Source: Ursus arctos (Eukaryota > Chordata > Mammalia > Carnivora > Ursidae). From it: a stretch of 64,000 nucleotides of DNA. The translations under genes were made by a program, and so were the position numbers. Below are positions 1 through 12,620 of this stretch, in pieces (within the stretch, counting starts at the first letter, position 1; each line of letters starts with the position of its first letter). The notes beneath the pieces are model-generated. The model made no database searches, was not told where the DNA came from, and saw only the letters and a list, made by a program, of their open reading frames with translations. The stretch is from the NCBI RefSeq assembly GCF_023065955.2, contig NW_026623056.1, positions 87,915,256-87,979,255 of the forward strand, read 5' to 3'.

Positions 1-1129
1 CCAAACTAAGGTTCCCCCACCTACTGACACAGATTTAAGAAGAGTTGCACTCGCTGACAGTGGGTGCTAGCTCTAGCATTGCAGTGAGCAGTAATGCACA
101 AGGAGTTTGTCCTCTGATAAGGCAGCTGGCCAGCTAGTAAGGACCTGTCAAGGGCTCAGACTGGGGGACGAGGAGAGGGGCACTTAAGTCTGTTGGGGTC
201 CCAAGAAGGGCCTTCTGAAACCAGGAGACCCTGAGTCGAGACAATAGCATACGTGTTATGTGGGCGAAGATGAGAAGCAAGGATAAACTAGGTGCAGGGA
301 AAGCGACAAGGGAAGGCCAAGAGGCAGGGTATTGCTTGGTGCATGAGGAAGGTCCATCTAGTTTAGTTTGGGAAAAGCCCGAGACTCCATGAGGGGTGGC
401 AAGGGGTGGAGCTGCAACAACAGCAGGGACAGGGCACCAAGGACCTGAAAGACTTACCACAAAGCTTAGATTTTGGACTGAAAGGAAAAGGGAGCCCCTG
501 GTAGACGTGTCAAGTTTCTCTCTCAGAATAATGGCCTCATAATGATTTCCAATGATAGAAATGGAGCATGGTGTCTTCTTAGAGCAGAAGCTATCAGGAT
601 CACACTTTACACAGACTTTCAGAAGGTTACTCAAGTGGCAGTGGAACAAGGGGTTAGAAACTGGGGAGGACTTGAGAGTGTGGTCACCAGCTAAGACATG
701 ATTGTCAAAGGCCAAGTGGATAATGATTTGGGCCTGGTCTCGGCCACGTGAGTATGGAAGTCTAGACAGACAGGAGAGAGTACTTGCAGAGCTGGATGGT
801 GACCTGAGGAGAGCAGCAGAAAAGAGCTTACACAGAGTGAATGATCGCCCGTAGTGGGATTGACCGAGCTGCCCCTCCAGCAGGAAGAGCAGAAGGGTTA
901 AAATGACATGTCTCAGGGTTATTTGTCTATGTCCTCAGGAGGCAGGGAGTGTGACTTAGGAAGCTTCAGGCTTTATCAGGCAAGACTGGGATCTTGCCAA
1001 TTTTAGAGAGCCCCTGGGGGTGGGTGGATGCTTCAAGAAGCAGCCCCCCTGAGCTAAGCAGTCAGTGACGGTCTGTCATTCAGCTCATGAGCAACGTCTC
1101 CACCCTTGGGTCATGCCAGGGTTATGCTC
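1..1129. other. Unassigned sequence with an open minus-strand frame
   Basis: No repeat or gene recognised. A 193-codon minus-strand frame (134-715) is open, but its translation resembles no family I know and lacks clear domains. Confidence 0.3.
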
Positions 1130-1262
1130 CATCAACCAAGCATATCAGCGTACTCAGGGCTTGATATATTTCATTTCAATTAATCTTTCCCAAACCTTGG
1201 GTAAATGTGGTTACCCCATTTTAAAGATAAGGAAAATGTCTTCAAGAGAAGCAAAGACATTT
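1130..1262 (+). repeat. MIR-like SINE fragment
   Basis: The motif 'ccattttaaagataagga', preceded by a 'ttcaattaatctttccc' segment, matches the MIR 3' half in the sense orientation. Diverged. Confidence 0.5.
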
Positions 1263-1284
1263 TTATGTAGCTGGCTCTTAGTTT

Positions 1285-1650
1285 AGGCTGCCATATCAAA
1301 TGACCATAGAATGGGTGGTGTAAACAACAAACATTTATTTGTCATTATTCTGGAGGTTGAAAGTCTGAGATCAGGGTGCCAGGATAATAAGGTTCTTGGG
1401 GAGAGCTCTCTTCCTGATTTATAGATGGTGGCCTCGTTGCTATGTAGTCACATGGTGGAGAGAGATAGGAAGCAAAATCTCTCCCGCTTCTTCTTATAAG
1501 AGCATTAATTCCATCACAACTGTTCCACTCTCTCCACCTAATTGCCTCCCAAAGGCCCCATCTCCAAATACCGCACAATGAGAATCAGTGTTGGTGCAGA
1601 CCCTGGGTGCATAAGCTGAGACCAGAATTGGTGCATGGATGACCTTGGAT
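1285..1650 (-). mobile_element. MaLR/MLT1-like LTR, antisense
   Basis: The pieces 'ggctgccatatcaaatgacc', 'aacatttatttgtcattatt', 'ctggaggttgaaagtctgag', 'cttcttataagagcatt' and 'ggccccatctccaaatac' occur in the order seen in the reverse complement of MLT1-type LTRs. Exact subfamily not determined. Confidence 0.65.
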
Positions 1651-1734
1651 AGATCAGCTGACCTGTTTGAGGGCATTTGGACTAAGTACCTGTAAGCAGA
1701 ATTCTAGAGGTAATGTCCTATGACTTTAAAAAAT

Positions 1735-2560
1735 TAGAAAGTTTTTCATTTATATGTTAGAAGAAATTTTTTTTCTTGGCATGATGATGAATGATCAAGG
1801 GCACAACTGGATGTCTACATGCAAAAGAGTAAAGGTGGATCTTTTCCTTATACTACACACCAAAGTTAGCTCAAAATTAGAACTAAATGTAAATTAAAAT
1901 GATAAAACTCTTAGAAAGAAACATAAGGCAGTTTGTAACTTCGAATTAGGCAATAGTTTTTTAGATACAATACCAAAAAACAAGGGACAAAAGAATAAAA
2001 CAGATAAAGTGCACTTCATCAAAGCTAAAAAATTTGTGCTTCAAAGGACAAAATCAAGAAAGTGGAAAGACAACCCAAAGAATGGAAGGAAATATTCACA
2101 CATCATATATCTGATAAAAGACTTGTGTCCAGAATATACAAAGAACACTTGTAAATCAACAGTAGAGCAACACATACTTCAATTAAAAAAAGACGTGAAT
2201 AGACATTTATTTATTTATTTATTTGAGAGAGAGAGCACACAGAGGGAGAGCGAGAGGGAGAAGCAGACTCCCTGCAGAACAGAGAGCCCAACTCCAGGTT
2301 TGATCCCAGGACCCTGAGATCATGACCTGAGCCAAAGCGAGACACTTAACCAACTGAGCCACCCAGGCACCCCAGTGAATAGACATTTCTATAGAAAGAT
2401 ACACAGATGGGGAATAAACACATGAAAACACGTTAAACCTCATTAGTCTTTCAGGAGATGCTGATCAAAACCACCATGAGGTGGTACTTACCTGTACTAG
2501 AATGGCTAACATAAAAGGAGAAAATACAGACAATGACAAGTGTTGAACAAGGATATGGTG
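1735..2560 (+). mobile_element. Old L1 fragment, ORF2 C-terminal region, sense
   Basis: Degenerate L1 ORF2 motifs are readable, for example 'gtgcacttcatcaaagc', 'atatctgataaaagactt', 'tgatcaaaaccaccatgagg' and 'agaatggctaacat'. A Can-SINE has inserted at 2209-2374. Many stops; inactive. Confidence 0.7.
2209..2374 (-). mobile_element. Can-SINE (SINEC), antisense
   Basis: It starts on the minus strand with 'ggggtgcctgggtggctcag' and ends in a TTTA-rich tail. A perfect target-site duplication 'gtgaatagacattt' flanks it at 2195-2208 and 2375-2388. Confidence 0.95.
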
Positions 2561-2564
2561 AAAT

Positions 2565-3060
2565 AGTTCAAAAACTCCTGAATATTTGAGAGTTAAACAA
2601 CATACTTCTAGAGAACCCACGGGTCAGAGAAGAAATCACAAGGGGACTAAGAATATTTAGAACTAAGTAAAAAATAAAATAAGGATACAATTTTTAAAAA
2701 TTTGAACTTCTACCTTAAGATGTTAGAAATGACAAAAAGAAAAAAAGAAAAAAACTAACCCTCCCAAAAAAGATGGAATAATAAACACAAAAAGAGAAAT
2801 CAATGAGATGCAAAATTTAAAAAAGAGAAAAAGAATCCCACAGCAGTTTCTGTGAGAAAAAATATCTATGAAAGTGATTGATCTAACTAGACTCATTCAG
2901 AAAAAGAGAGAGAAGACACAACTTATCACCTCAGGAATGAAACAGAAGCATCACTACAGATCCTATAGATTTTAAAAGGATAAGAAGAAAACATGATGAG
3001 CAATTTTACTCCAGTTAATTCAATAAGTTAAAAGAAATAGATAAATTCTTCATCATAATG
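2565..3060 (+). mobile_element. Old L1 fragment, ORF2 reverse-transcriptase 5' region, sense
   Basis: A-rich sequence translating to degenerate ORF2 text such as 'DLTRLIQKKREK'. In the L1 consensus it belongs upstream of the 1735-2560 piece, yet it follows it here, so it is probably an independent or rearranged fragment. Confidence 0.55.
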
Positions 3061-3150
3061 TTACTTTGGTTGTATTAAAGAATGTATTATTCTTAGGAGA
3101 TCATGTAGAAATATTTAAGGTATAACTCACTTTCAAATGGTGCAACAAAA

Positions 3151-3259
3151 ATAATGAATCATGGAACACTACATCAAAAACTAAGGATGTACTGTATGGT
3201 GACTAACATAACATAATAAAAAATTATTATTAAAACAAAAACAAAACAAAACAAAAAAC
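3151..3259 (+). mobile_element. Severely 5'-truncated L1 (3' tail only)
   Basis: Only about 109 bases of carnivore L1 3' UTR are present ('catggaacactacatcaaaa', 'gtatggtgactaacataaca'), then an A-rich tail. A target-site duplication 'aaatggtgcaacaaaa' / 'aaatggtgcagcaaaa' flanks it at 3135-3150 and 3260-3275. Confidence 0.9.
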
Positions 3260-3275
3260 AAATGGTGCAGCAAAA

Positions 3276-5300
3276 TTTGGACAACTGGTGAATCTAAGGG
3301 CAGGGTATACAAATGTTCATTGTGTTCTCCTTGTACCTTTTCCGTATATTTGAATATTTTCATAATACAAAGTTGGGAAAGATAAACCAGACACAAACTC
3401 TTGTCAGTAGACAGGTTCTCACACCAGGTTCATCATTTGAAACCGGCTGATGATGGGAAGGACAACGTCATGACCTTTCACCCAGAGAGCAGTGTTGTGA
3501 CCTTCTCTCTGGGTCAGGATGAAGCTCCTTGGTGATCCTGGAACCTCCTACAAGACAGACAAAGAGAGGAAGGACCTAGGTCACTGAGGGCCAGTCTTGA
3601 CTTTCATCGGCAGCCAGGGCCAACAAAAATACTGAGTAGCTTTCTGTAGACGTCCAGCCACTAACAGCAACTAGTAAAACGGGCGGGCAGTCAGCATGGG
3701 CCTTGCTTCTACACAGAGGTCTGACCTACTTAATTCTTCCCAGAGGTTGGAGAAGGAGGCCTTGGCTCCCACAGACACGAAACCTTGGCCTAATTGAATG
3801 CTAATTACTCATAAGAGCTTTGTTTACCCAAACTTCCCGTAACCCCAGTTTGGTACGAAAGGAGGGCATGCCCAAAGAAGAATTGCTGCTAAGAAAATGA
3901 CACAGATTTATTCAGTCCTGAAAGTCCTTTTCCAGAAATTATGTCCCTAATTGCACAAGAATAAACAATACATGACTGATAAATCCCACATTGAGGGACT
4001 GGGAACAGCTTTCCTCTGTTCCTAAGGAGCTGTATATTTGGAATCAGGTAAAACTGAAGGTAAGAGTAGTTGGCCATTCAAGGCCAGGTTGGATGAGAGC
4101 AGCTCCCGTATTTTGATATATCTCTTTGTGATTAGAGCATCTGTGAAGGACACAGACTGTGGTACCTCCATGGCATTAGTAACTTACAAGGGAAAGAGGC
4201 CTGATACCGTGAGTCTCCTCTTGGCCCCGGGTCCTGACTGACGCTGGGCATCGAGCCATCCTGTCTGTCTTGAGGAGACACTGAGAGGGAGGGATGGGTG
4301 GGACGAGGACCAAAACGTCTCTGCAAGATGCAATCAAATCACTTACTATTTTCCTTATGATCCGTTTGTTCTGCAAATGGGGCTCCTCGGTCGTTCGATG
4401 CTCTTACTGACGCAGGTATGGTGGAGAGAAAGACACAATACATGGCAGTGTTTATGCAGCTCACATCATGGTTCATCTGGCAAAGTCAAAGTTACTTAGA
4501 TAAAGGGAAGATGTGAGGAAGACTTTGGACTTGGGAAATCTGGGCTCTCATCCCAGCTGTGCAGCTGGCTTGTTGGGGCCTGAGTGATGAGTCCTCTGAC
4601 CAATGCCATCCCCCGCCCCCAACCTCAAGGTCTCGTCCTGGTGGGCAGAACCTGACCAGATTTCCAGGAGCAGCCCTTCCAGCCCAGTCTTCGAATGGGG
4701 GCCCATTTCCCCCCCAGCCGTCTGTCAGCCAATGCCCAACCTGTCAAGCTTTTGGCAAATAATGTAAAGGGGGGGTGCCTACCAGCTCCCCCACTTTGAC
4801 TATCTTCAATCTGAAGGACTGGAAAATTTCCTTCAGATGAGAAAAGTCCTGGGGCATATACATTTATTATCCATACTAAGTTTCTGTTCCTTTTGGGAAA
4901 TGTGTGCTTGTTAACAAGGCAGAGCCATTTTTACTGTAGCCATCACGGCATGGCGATCTGCAGTAAGGGGCACAGAGGACACAGGGCTCTGGGCTGCTGT
5001 GCGGCACCATCTGCCACTCGGATGACACAGCAGTGGACAGTTCTCCTGGGTCCCCGTGTCAGGAGGAAGCCTCCCTGCGACGACTGTCATCTCCTCCCTT
5101 AGGGCCCTCGTGGTGGAAACATCGAGGACAAAGCTATAGAAATGGTCGGATGTAATACCATGATTTCTTCTCATTTCCAGAACATGATAAATGATCAGGA
5201 GCACAAGACTGGGATACAGAACTTACACATAACATGTACAGATCAATAAGAGAATTTCAACAAACCCATTTAGCCATAGGCAGACATCCTGAGCTGATGC
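3276..5300. other. Unassigned, apparently unique sequence
   Basis: No gene, RNA or repeat recognised. Short open frames here look like chance. Confidence 0.3.
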
Positions 5301-5307
5301 TTTACCC

Positions 5308-5540
5308 TAGAGCAGGGGTCGGGAAATGAAGACCCCAGAGGCCAAATCCGACCCCTCAGGCTGTTTTATAAATAAAGTTTTATTGGAACACAGCCATGCC
5401 CGTTCATTCATACATCGTCAGCAGCTGCTTTCCCCTACAAGAGCAGGACTGGGTGGCTGGAGTGGAAACCATCTGACCTGTAAGCCAAAGATGTTTACTA
5501 TCAGACCCCGACAGAAAAACGTGCAGACCCCGGTAACAGA
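5308..5540. mobile_element. hAT-type nonautonomous DNA transposon (GGGTCGGCAAA-like ends)
   Basis: It begins 'caggggtcgggaaatg' and has the characteristic inner segment 'ataaagttttattggaacac', 'gcagctgctttcccctac' and 'gatgtttactatcagacccc', ending with a degenerate inverted end. The same family recurs near 36245 and 56967. Confidence 0.75.
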
Positions 5541-5569
5541 GGAAACCAACAGGCCAATAAGCATAAAGG

Positions 5570-6130
5570 TGCCCAACATTATTAGCCACCAAGAAAATGC
5601 AAATGAAGCCTATAGTAAGATACCCTTACACACCCATCAGAATGGCTAAAATAAAAAAGATTGGCACCAAGTGTGACCATGAAGGGGGACGGCCGCAGCT
5701 CCGTACGTCTATGGGTGAAGTGGCACAACGTTCGGACACTGCGTGGCCATGTCTAGTACAGCTGAGCACGCAGATGTCCGTGGCCAGCGTCCCTGGGCGT
5801 GTACTCAGGGGAAGCGAGGGCTCCGGCCACCAGGACACATGCACGCCAATGGTCATCGCACTTTTGTTTCTAACAGCCCCGAGCACAAAACAACGCACAT
5901 GGTCACCACCTGCAGAAGAAATTATTGTGACATAGTCACGTAACGGGACCGTATGCAACAACAAAACCCCGAACTATTACTTTACACAGGGACATGGCAC
6001 AGACACAGTATTGAGCACAAGAAAGCAGGTCCTAGAATGCAGCGTGTATGATCCCATCTCCGAATTTTAAGTTTAGTGACACGTGGTGCCAAAGGTCAGA
6101 GCAGCGGTTGCCTCTAGGGTGGGGGGATTA
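5570..6130 (+). mobile_element. Old L1 fragment, 3' part, sense
   Basis: The segment 'ccaagaaaatgcaaatgaag' and 'cacacccatcagaatggct' is the ORF2 'QIKTTMRYHLTPVRM' region in diverged form. The end 'gcggttgcctctagggtgg' matches an old L1 3' end. Confidence 0.6.
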
Positions 6131-6349
6131 GTTATTGAGGAGGGGCCTTCCGGGCCTGGGAATGTTCTGCATCTTGCTCGGGGAGATGCTTACACGGCTG
6201 TAGACGTATGTAAAACGTCACTGAATAGTTAAGTGCCCCTAAGATCTGAGCACCTGCAGTAGAAATGATGTATATCTCAGTACAGAGTAAAAATAGTAAA
6301 GAAAAAATACTGGGAATCCATTTGGCTTTGAACCTTATGCCAGCAGTCG

Positions 6350-8170
6350 TTTTTTTCTTTTTAATTCCAGTTAGTGAACCCACAGCGCTGTATTAATTTC
6401 AGGTGTACAACACAGTGATTCGACACCCGCACAACACCCAGTGCTCATCACGACAAGTGCCCTCCCTAATCCCCATCCTCTATTTCCCCCTTCCCCCCGC
6501 CCCCCTCCCCTCTGAGAACCCTGTTTGTTCTCTAGAGTTAAGAGTCTGGTTTTTTGTTTGTCTCTTTTTCTCTTTGTTTGTTTTGTTTCTTCAATTCTCC
6601 ATATGAGTGAAATCATATTTGTCTTTTTCGGACCCTCTTATATCACATAGCATTATACCTTCTAGATCCATCCATGTTGTTGCAAATGGCAAGACGTCAC
6701 TCTTTTTATGGCTGAATGATATTCCATTCATGTGTGTGGTGGGGGGGACATACATACATACCACATCTTCTTTACCCATTCGTCCATAATTTGGCTCTTG
6801 TAAATAATGCTGCAGTAAACATAGAGATGCATGTATCTTTTCAAATTAGTTTTTTCATATTCATTGCGTAATTACCTAGTAGTGGCATTACTGGATCATA
6901 TGGTAATTCTATTTTTAATTTCTTGAGGAGCCTCCATACTGTTTTCCACGGTGGCTGCACCAGTTTGCATCCCTCCAACGGTGCACAAGGTTCCTTTCTC
7001 TCCACATCCTCACCAACATTGTTGTTTCTTGTCTTGTTCAGTTTAGCCATTCTGACGGGTAAGGGGGTAGCTCGGTGTGGTTTGGATCTGTGTCCCCGAT
7101 GCCGAGGGACGTTGAGCAGCGTTTCATGTGTCTGTTGGCATCTGGAAGTCCTCTTTGGAGAAATGTCAGTTCATGTCTTCTGCCCATTTTTAATTGGATT
7201 ATTTGTTTTTTGGGGGTGTTTTTTGAGTTGTAAATGTTCTTTATATATTTTGGATACTAACCCTTCGTTGGCTAGGTCATTCACAAATACCTTCTCTCAT
7301 TCAGTAGATTGTCTTTTAGTTTTGTTGGTTGTTTCCTTTGCTGTGCAGAAGCTTTTTATTTTGATGTAGTCCCGATAGCTTATTTTTGCTTTTGTTTCTC
7401 TTGCCTCAGGGACACATCTAGAATTGTTGCTGCACCCGAGTCAGCGACATTACTGCCTGTGCCCTCCTCTAGGATTCTTACGGTTTCAGGTCTCACATTT
7501 AGGTCTTTAATCCATTTGAATCTAGTTTGTGTATGGTGTAAGAGAAGTCCAGTTTTACTTTGTAACACATCGATGTCCAGCTTTTTCCAACACTATTTGT
7601 TGAAGAGACTGTCTTTTTCCCACTGGATATTCTTGCCTGTTTTGTTGAAGATTAACTGACCATATAAATGTGGGTTTACTTCTGGGGTCTCTATTCTGTT
7701 CCACTGATCTATGTGTCTGTTTTTGTACCAGTCCCATGCTGTTTTGATTACTATTGCTTTATAGTATATCTTGAAATCTGGGATTGTGATACCTCCAGCT
7801 TTGTTCTTCTTCAAGACTGCTTTGGCTATTTGGTTTTTTGTTAGTTTGTTTTTGTTTTTGTAGTTCCATATACATTTTTAGGATTATTTGTTCTAGTTTT
7901 GTGAAAAATGCTGTTGATATTTTGATAAGGATTACATTAAGTCTGTAGATTGTTTTGGGCAGTATGGACATTTTAATAATATATTTTCTCCCAATCCCCG
8001 AGCATGAAATATCTTTATTTGTTTGTGTTCTCTTCAATTTCTCTCATCGGTGTTCTATTGTTTTCGGAGTGCAAGTCTTTCATCTCCTTGGTTAAGTTTA
8101 TTCTGAGGTATTTTATTCTTTTTGGTGCAATTATAAATGGGACAGTTTCTTAATTTCTCTTTTGCTGGGT
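6350..8170 (-). mobile_element. 5'-truncated L1, antisense, with ORF2 C-terminal remnants
   Basis: The minus strand reads the end of ORF2 in broken frames. Residues such as '[20 protein letters not shown]' (7754-7793) and 'KMSILPKTIYRLN' are standard LINE-1 ORF2 text. Further left come '[14 protein letters not shown]' and the 3' UTR, with its A-tail at about 6350. Several frameshifts and stops; it cannot make a working reverse transcriptase. Confidence 0.9.
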
Positions 8171-8174
8171 GAAG

Positions 8175-9454
8175 TTTTAACTAAATTCAAACTATAACAC
8201 CTTTTAGGCTTTGCCATCAGAAAAAGCAATTTCAGAATGTATTTGTGCATCTGTCCTAAAATCCTCCATAGTAACCCATTCTCTCCCCTCCCTATGCCCT
8301 CCTCATATCCTCACCTCCCCATTCCCTACCAATCCCCTTTCCCCAAAGCTGAGGGGACTAACCCCGTGTTCACCTGACTCCCCAGCCTGATCTCTGATGG
8401 GGACATGTCTTAAGACGCCCAGTGAGGGAACCACTGGCCCAGGCTGACACTGCTTTATGCACTGGGGACAATCAACAGCCTTCTCCTTCACTCAAAGGTG
8501 AATGTGACTCTGTGTTGCTTGTCCCAGCAGTATCCAGGCAGACAAGGACACAGGGCCAAGGTCTTTCTAGGTGAACCCAAGCCTGACCATGCAGAGCAGA
8601 TACCAGAAACCCTGACATGCCCCAGACAGGAAAGGGCCCCCACCCTGAGCTGCACAGGGTGCTGGTGGATTCAGGGTCACAGACGTGAAGGAAGGACAGA
8701 GAATGCTGCCCCCTCTGGTCTCGAAGCAGTGTGAGAGATCCGTAACAGGTGATTCTGGTCGTCAGCCACACTCGGCGCCTGCAACTCTCAGTTATGGTCT
8801 GATGGTTTCCCACGCGCTGGGATTATGGTTCACGTGGTCGTGGAGGGCTGGAGTCCCATCAGAAATGTCCCTGTCCCTCCCCCGTCACTGCATGTGAAGC
8901 GCTGCTACGCCAAGTGCTGGATGATGTCGTGCGTGGATTGGCAGGTCCACAAGCACCGTTGCCAGGTGGGTCTGACTTAGCGCCCTCACCAGCGACAGTG
9001 GGGGCTGCGCAGAAGTAGAAGCCATGGGACAGAGTCTCCACTCCTCCTGGGAGCACGCCCCCGACAAAGAAACTTCTGGAAGAGTAAGACAGAGGTCTGC
9101 ATTCCAGCCTGCCTTCCTGCCCATCACTCTCGCTCAGTCAGCAGAGCACCCCACTGCGGAGGTCTCCACCCCGCAGCCGCGGGGTCACTCCCGGAGGCCA
9201 ACAGTGCGCCCGGGGTCAGGGGTTCAGTCCATGATGGGCTCCTGCCAGCCCAGGATGCTCCCTAGGAGCTTACTTTTAAATCAGTAGCCAAGAGGAGGGG
9301 CTAAATGGCTCTGGGCTGGTTTTCTGGTGACGTCTGTCCCGTAGAAGCACGAGGGGTGCACGTCAGACAGACGTTCGTCTTTCCTCTCCCGGCGGCTTCG
9401 GGCTCGTAGGAGTCCAGCTCTGAGGGTTCACCCGGCCTGCGCTTGAAGGGCTGT
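8175..9454. other. GC-rich unassigned sequence
   Basis: No gene or repeat family recognised. CpG density rises towards 9150-9450. Long open frames here reflect high GC and low stop frequency. Confidence 0.3.
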
Positions 9455-9459
9455 GTGGC

Positions 9460-9890
9460 TGCGTTAGTTTGCTGGGCTGCGGTAACACGCCCCGCAAGCC
9501 GCGCTCACAACCCCAGAGCGCTATTCTCTCGCTCTTCTGGAGGCCACAGCTCTGCCGTCAGGGTCCCTCAGGGTGCATCCCTTCTGGAGGCCCAAAGGGA
9601 GATCCGTTCGAAGCTTCTCTCCTGGCTTCTGGGGGCTGCTGCCCAGCGGGGCGTTCCTGGGCTCGTAGCTGCTTCCCTGGAGCCCCTGCCCCTGGCTTCC
9701 CCGGCTTCCCTCCTGCCAGTCTGAGTCTGCTCTCTCCGCCGGTGAGGACCCAGGTCATGGGGGATCAGGGGTGCCGCAGCCGGTATGACCTCATCGCAAC
9801 TAATTACACCTGCAGAGACGCTATTTCCAGATAAGCTCACTTTCCGAAGTTCCAGGAGGACATGAATCTGGGGGAATGCTATTCAAGCAC
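9460..9890 (-). mobile_element. GC-rich LTR-like repeat, antisense
   Basis: 'gcgttagtttgctgggctgc', 'ttctggaggccacagctctg', 'gatgacctcatcgcaacta'-like text and 'aattacacctgcagagacg' follow the order of ERVL/MaLR-type LTRs in reverse. The family is uncertain and the copy is unusually CpG-rich. Confidence 0.5.
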
Positions 9891-12265
9891 GGGCACCAAG
9901 CACCAGATGGGTACGTCTGTCACTTCGCTCTGCATGTGGCAGAAAGACCTGCCTGTGACCACACCCTGGAGAGAACCTCAGGACACACGTCGGAAAAGAC
10001 AGGGGTCTGGACGTAGCAAAGGTGCGGAGGCCAGGGCTAGAGAGCATGTTGTCATGGGGATTGTGTCTTGTGTCCACCAGGGTCTCCCAGCTCCCACAGG
10101 GTCCTGTCCCTCCCTCAACAGGTCTGGGTTATTCACTGTCAGTGCATCCTACACACAGAGCCTGTGGGTGGCCAGCAGCCTTTCCTCCTCCCCCCATAGT
10201 TTGGGTCCATCATGGAGCCTGGGAGGAGGCTAGTCGCTCTGGGAGGGGTAGGAACGGCCTGCCCTTGCAGGAGGGTGTCCTGCCCAGGAGTCCCGGGTGA
10301 GGGAGCACGCTGGATTTGTCACCCTACCAACGGATGGAGGATCCTTCAAAGCCTAACTCAGGACACAGCCACTCACACAGCTTCCCGGGAGTCAACCTTT
10401 GGTGCCACGGCAAGAGTTCTGGTGGGGTTTTCTGTCAGGGAGGGCGGAGCCTGGGGATTGTGTCCTCACTGTGACGTCATGTACCTGAGGACTGGGCGGG
10501 GTGTGGCTCTGAGACCTGCGCCCGGGAGCATCTCCCTGGACGTTCTCCTGAGGGATGTGTGGTTGAACAGTCCGGTCTGCGCCCGGGGGTCGGGGCCTCC
10601 TGCACGTCCCCGATTCCACAAGTACCCTTCCCCCCAGGCCTCGGCTCCCTCAGATAGTTAGCTGATAGAATCAGAATCTACGTTGCTCGGGAGGAGAAGA
10701 GCGCCTTCTCTCCGGCCTCTGGTTCACAAACTAACAGATGGGAAGAGCTCCCTTATTGTCTCATCCCATTCAGAGGGTCCAGTGGTCCCAGGCTGAGACT
10801 TTATTTCAGGGGGCAGACTCTGTGTCGGGCCTGAAGTGAGACATACAGGAAGGGCAGGGAACAGAAGTGCCCGCTGCTTCATCTTACAAATACTCTCATC
10901 TATCAGGTTTCCTTCATCCTGACCTTGGGATTCAGACTGGAAATTTCATCAGCAGTGGGGACAGGAGAGAAAAGTCAAATATTAAACGAGCCCCAAATGG
11001 GCCACCATTGAAACTAATGATACAATTACACCCGTGAGTATTTGCCAAGGTCGCTGATCAGAGGCTGGTGTGGGGGGCATGGCTCAGACGTGCCTCATGG
11101 TGGACATGAGCCCTCCATGGATCTGTGAACGAGGCCCCTCTCCTTCAGGCCTGGATAATATTTTCGGGAGTCTGAGGATGGGGGCTCTGGTCAGGGCCAG
11201 TGTTCCTCTTCCCTCCCGGGCCTGCAGAGGTGCCCAGGGAGGAGGACTGCGGGGTGCGGGCAGCCGTGTCTGTGCAGCCCCTTCCAGCCTTGGGACAGGC
11301 GTGGCCCCAGCACTGGGATCCCGAGGCCCAGGAAGAATCCTCGGTCAGAAATGCAGGGAGTCATTGCTGGGGACCCAAAGGCCTGGGTCTTGCCCCTGAA
11401 GCCTCCTTCCTCCCCAAGCAGTGGTGGCACCTCCCAGAAGCTGACCCAGGAGGGAGGTGCCCCTGCACACACAGGAGCTCGGGGACCCCAAGCCCAGGCC
11501 CTGCTCAAGGAGGAGCCCACTGTGGGCAGGATGGGTCAGCGGCCAATGAAGAGCCCTCAGCTCATGGTCCCTGCTGAGCACTGACGCCCCCATGCCCACC
11601 CAGGGAGAGGACTACCATCATGGGCAGTGGGGGACCCCAGAGGGAGAACGCCCTGCAACCTCAGAAACAGGGAAGCTTGTCACTGTCCTTACACTGGTAA
11701 GGTAGGAGCCCAAGTGTGGCCAACTGAACCTGTGAGCTGTCTCACGTTGTCTGGTCTGAGGGACTCGGTGACTCTGGGCAGAACCTTCTACTGAAGACAG
11801 TGTTCGCGCATCAGCAGAATTGTTACAAAAGAAAACCAGTAGGATTCTTTCACATGCAGGTCGTAGAAACTCATCTCAACCTGCTTAAGACTCCAAAGGG
11901 ACTTGGGTTAGGTCCTTTCTGAGACTAGGAAAGAGCCTTCATGAACAACTGGATCAAGGCACCAGGTGTCAGGACTCTGGCTCTGTCTCTTGACTCGACT
12001 TCGTTCTCTGTAATACCTCAGTTCTCGCACAGAAGCTCCCAAAGTGACATGATGGCCGTCGGCACCCCACAATTAGAGGATTCTAGATGCTGGTGATTTC
12101 AGGGGAGAGGTTCCCTAGGGGGACAAGATTGCCCATGGAGGATAGGAGCCCTGCACAGAGGAAGCGGGTGCAATACCATGCACAAGGCCTGTATCTATTC
12201 TGATCCCCGTTCCCGCCCTCCCAGCGCTGAGTTTCTGGACTCCAGAACGCTACTGCACACACGTG
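9891..12265. other. GC-rich unassigned sequence
   Basis: Nothing recognised on either strand. Overlapping open frames of 60-150 codons occur on both strands in several phases, as expected for GC-rich non-coding DNA. Confidence 0.3.
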
Positions 12266-12269
12266 CCTC

Positions 12270-12620
12270 GCTCACCCAGACTAGGCTGTTCTGTGCCCTG
12301 TGTTTTTGCCTGTGTGGTGCTTTCTGCCAGAAATGCTCCCACCCCTCCCACTTCCCCACTTCTATCCCAACCTCATCTAAGGATCCTTGCTTCTCCATGT
12401 CTGGTCCCAGCATAGACAGCACACGGGGGCCGTGCAGGGTCTCAGCTCCACGACCTGAGGAACCAGAATCTTTCTGTGACAAGGTCTCCAGGAGATTCAT
12501 ACGCTCCTTCAAGTGTGAAAGCACTGTCGGTAACTCATGCACATCCGTCAGTATTCAGCTCAGAGGCCGCCTCCTCCAGGGAGCCCTCCGGCCTTGCCAC
12601 CCCACCCCAGCCTACAGCAG
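12270..12620 (+). repeat. L2-like LINE fragment
   Basis: 'tttctgccagaaatgctccc' and, after an unrelated stretch, 'cagctcagaggccgcctcct' then 'cagggagccctccggcct' correspond to the L2 3' region. Strongly diverged. Confidence 0.5.

Noticed and set aside
7593..8037. Minus-strand open frames as genes
   Set aside because: They are broken pieces of LINE-1 ORF2.
10460..10480. Heptamer-like CACTGTG as an immune-receptor recombination signal
   Set aside because: No nonamer at 12 or 23 bases and no V, D or J coding sequence beside it.
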